Assembly: GCA_964579365.1 (NCBI GenBank)
Contig: CAZOFW010000031.1
Coordinates: forward strand, 1 to 5,720
Source of the DNA: JAKPKF01 sp964579365
Lineage (GTDB): Bacteria; Patescibacteriota; Dojkabacteria; SC72
DNA: 5,720 nt
Reading direction: 5' to 3'
This document shows positions 5,527 to 5,720 of this stretch, one piece after another. The notes under the pieces are model-generated. The model saw only the letters and a list, made by a program, of their open reading frames with translations, did not search any database and was not told where the DNA came from. The translations under genes were made by a program, and so were the position numbers. Positions within the stretch are counted from its first letter, which is position 1, and the number at the start of each line of letters is the position of its first letter.

Positions 5527-5555
5527 TTGAGATCTTAATAGCCCTATAGTATAAT
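5527..5555 (+). promoter_or_regulatory. Near-consensus promoter of a gene beyond the right edge
   Basis: TTGAGA (5527-5532), an exact 17-bp spacer and TATAAT (5550-5555) match the housekeeping consensus at 11 of 12 positions, the best in the window. A standard start site falls on the A at 5562, giving about 160 nt of leader before the ribosome site near the right edge. The ATG at 5558 lies just before the predicted start, so the 14-codon frame from it is probably untranslated. Confidence 0.7.
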
Positions 5556-5594
5556 ATATGCATATCTATATTGATTTAATTCATATGGATACTG

Positions 5595-5718
5595 CTCTTT
5601 AAAAAGGATCTAGATATTTTCTAATGTAATTATTTTGTCTACCAAATATGTTCTTCATACATGTGGAGGGTATATTTGGTAGTACAAAATAAAAATTTAT
5701 ATAGAAAATAAAAAGGAG
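5595..5718 (+). promoter_or_regulatory. Structured mRNA leader: long rod-like hairpin that can hide the Shine-Dalgarno sequence
   Basis: Three nested helices are visible by eye. Core hairpin: 5630-5638 with 5684-5692 (9 bp), 5639-5649 with 5672-5682 (11 bp) and 5650-5658 with 5663-5671 (9 bp, five of them G-U), interrupted only by a bulged T at 5683 and closed by an ACAT loop. Middle helix: TATTTTCTA (5615-5623) with TAGAAAATA (5702-5710), 9 bp. Outer helix: CTCTTT (5595-5600) with the Shine-Dalgarno AAGGAG (5713-5718), 6 bp with one G-U. The G-U pairs are in the plus-strand sense, matching the upstream promoter. It resembles no riboswitch, T-box or leader class I can name. Likely role by inference: translational control of the next gene. 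Attenuation is less likely because no U-tract follows. Confidence 0.55.
5713..5718 (+). promoter_or_regulatory. Shine-Dalgarno sequence of a gene starting just past the window
   Basis: AAGGAG in an A-rich context at the right edge, about 150 nt after a strong promoter and with no start codon before base 5720, implies a plus-strand coding region beginning within about 10 nt beyond the window. Its product cannot be seen. Confidence 0.6.
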
Positions 5719-5720
5719 AA

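Noticed and set aside
5558..5602. 14-codon possible leader peptide in the structured leader
   Set aside because: Its ATG is 2 nt after the -10 box, upstream of the predicted transcription start, and no enriched codon typical of an attenuation peptide is seen.
1..5720. Recoded TGA (Gly or Trp) suggested by the absence of TGA stops
   Set aside because: Seven stops without TGA is a small sample in AT-rich DNA, and none of the conserved genes needs an in-frame TGA to be read through.
5465..5720. tRNA, known riboswitch or CRISPR repeats in the right-hand intergenic region
   Set aside because: No cloverleaf, no direct repeat series and no recognisable riboswitch core; only inverted repeats are present.

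Overview
The window looks like part of a chromosome from an AT-rich bacterium with compact gene packing: short intergenic gaps, near-abutting stop codons and several very small membrane protein genes. The protein families (RecG, RelA/SpoT, TyrRS, RarA) are bacterial housekeeping. Low GC, Lys/Asn/Ile-rich proteins, a shortened RelA and probable leaderless starts would fit a reduced-genome lineage such as the Candidate Phyla Radiation, but this is inference and no taxonomic marker is present. The standard genetic code works throughout. The seven stop codons seen are TAA or TAG, never TGA.

Left half, minus strand (1-3361): a probable operon read from right to left. It begins at a promoter overlapping the tyrS start and runs through tyrS, a G5/C5 hairpin with a U-tract, a RelA/SpoT-type alarmone synthetase with a ruined hydrolase site, a 36-residue membrane protein, and recG, which leaves the window at base 1. 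This places tRNA-Tyr charging, (p)ppGpp signalling and fork repair in one transcription unit, with a possible attenuator between tyrS and relA.

Middle (3324-5065): a 157-residue protein of unknown function with a weak helix-turn-helix resemblance runs on the plus strand, divergent from tyrS. It converges on rarA, a clamp-loader-like AAA+ ATPase acting at stalled forks; the two stop codons are separated by 2 bp. tyrS, the 157-residue gene and rarA each have TATAAT only 6-9 nt before the ATG, so their mRNAs should be leaderless or nearly so.

Right end (5066-5720): a plus-strand promoter divergent from rarA drives two tiny membrane protein genes (31 and 58 residues), both with good Shine-Dalgarno sites, followed by a strong hairpin. 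A near-consensus promoter (TTGAGA-17-TATAAT) then starts a roughly 160-nt leader. It can fold into a long rod: a 29-bp hairpin with one bulged base, flanked by nested helices, the outermost pairing with the Shine-Dalgarno sequence of a gene that starts just beyond the window. This leader is the most unusual element here and a good candidate for an undescribed cis-regulatory RNA.
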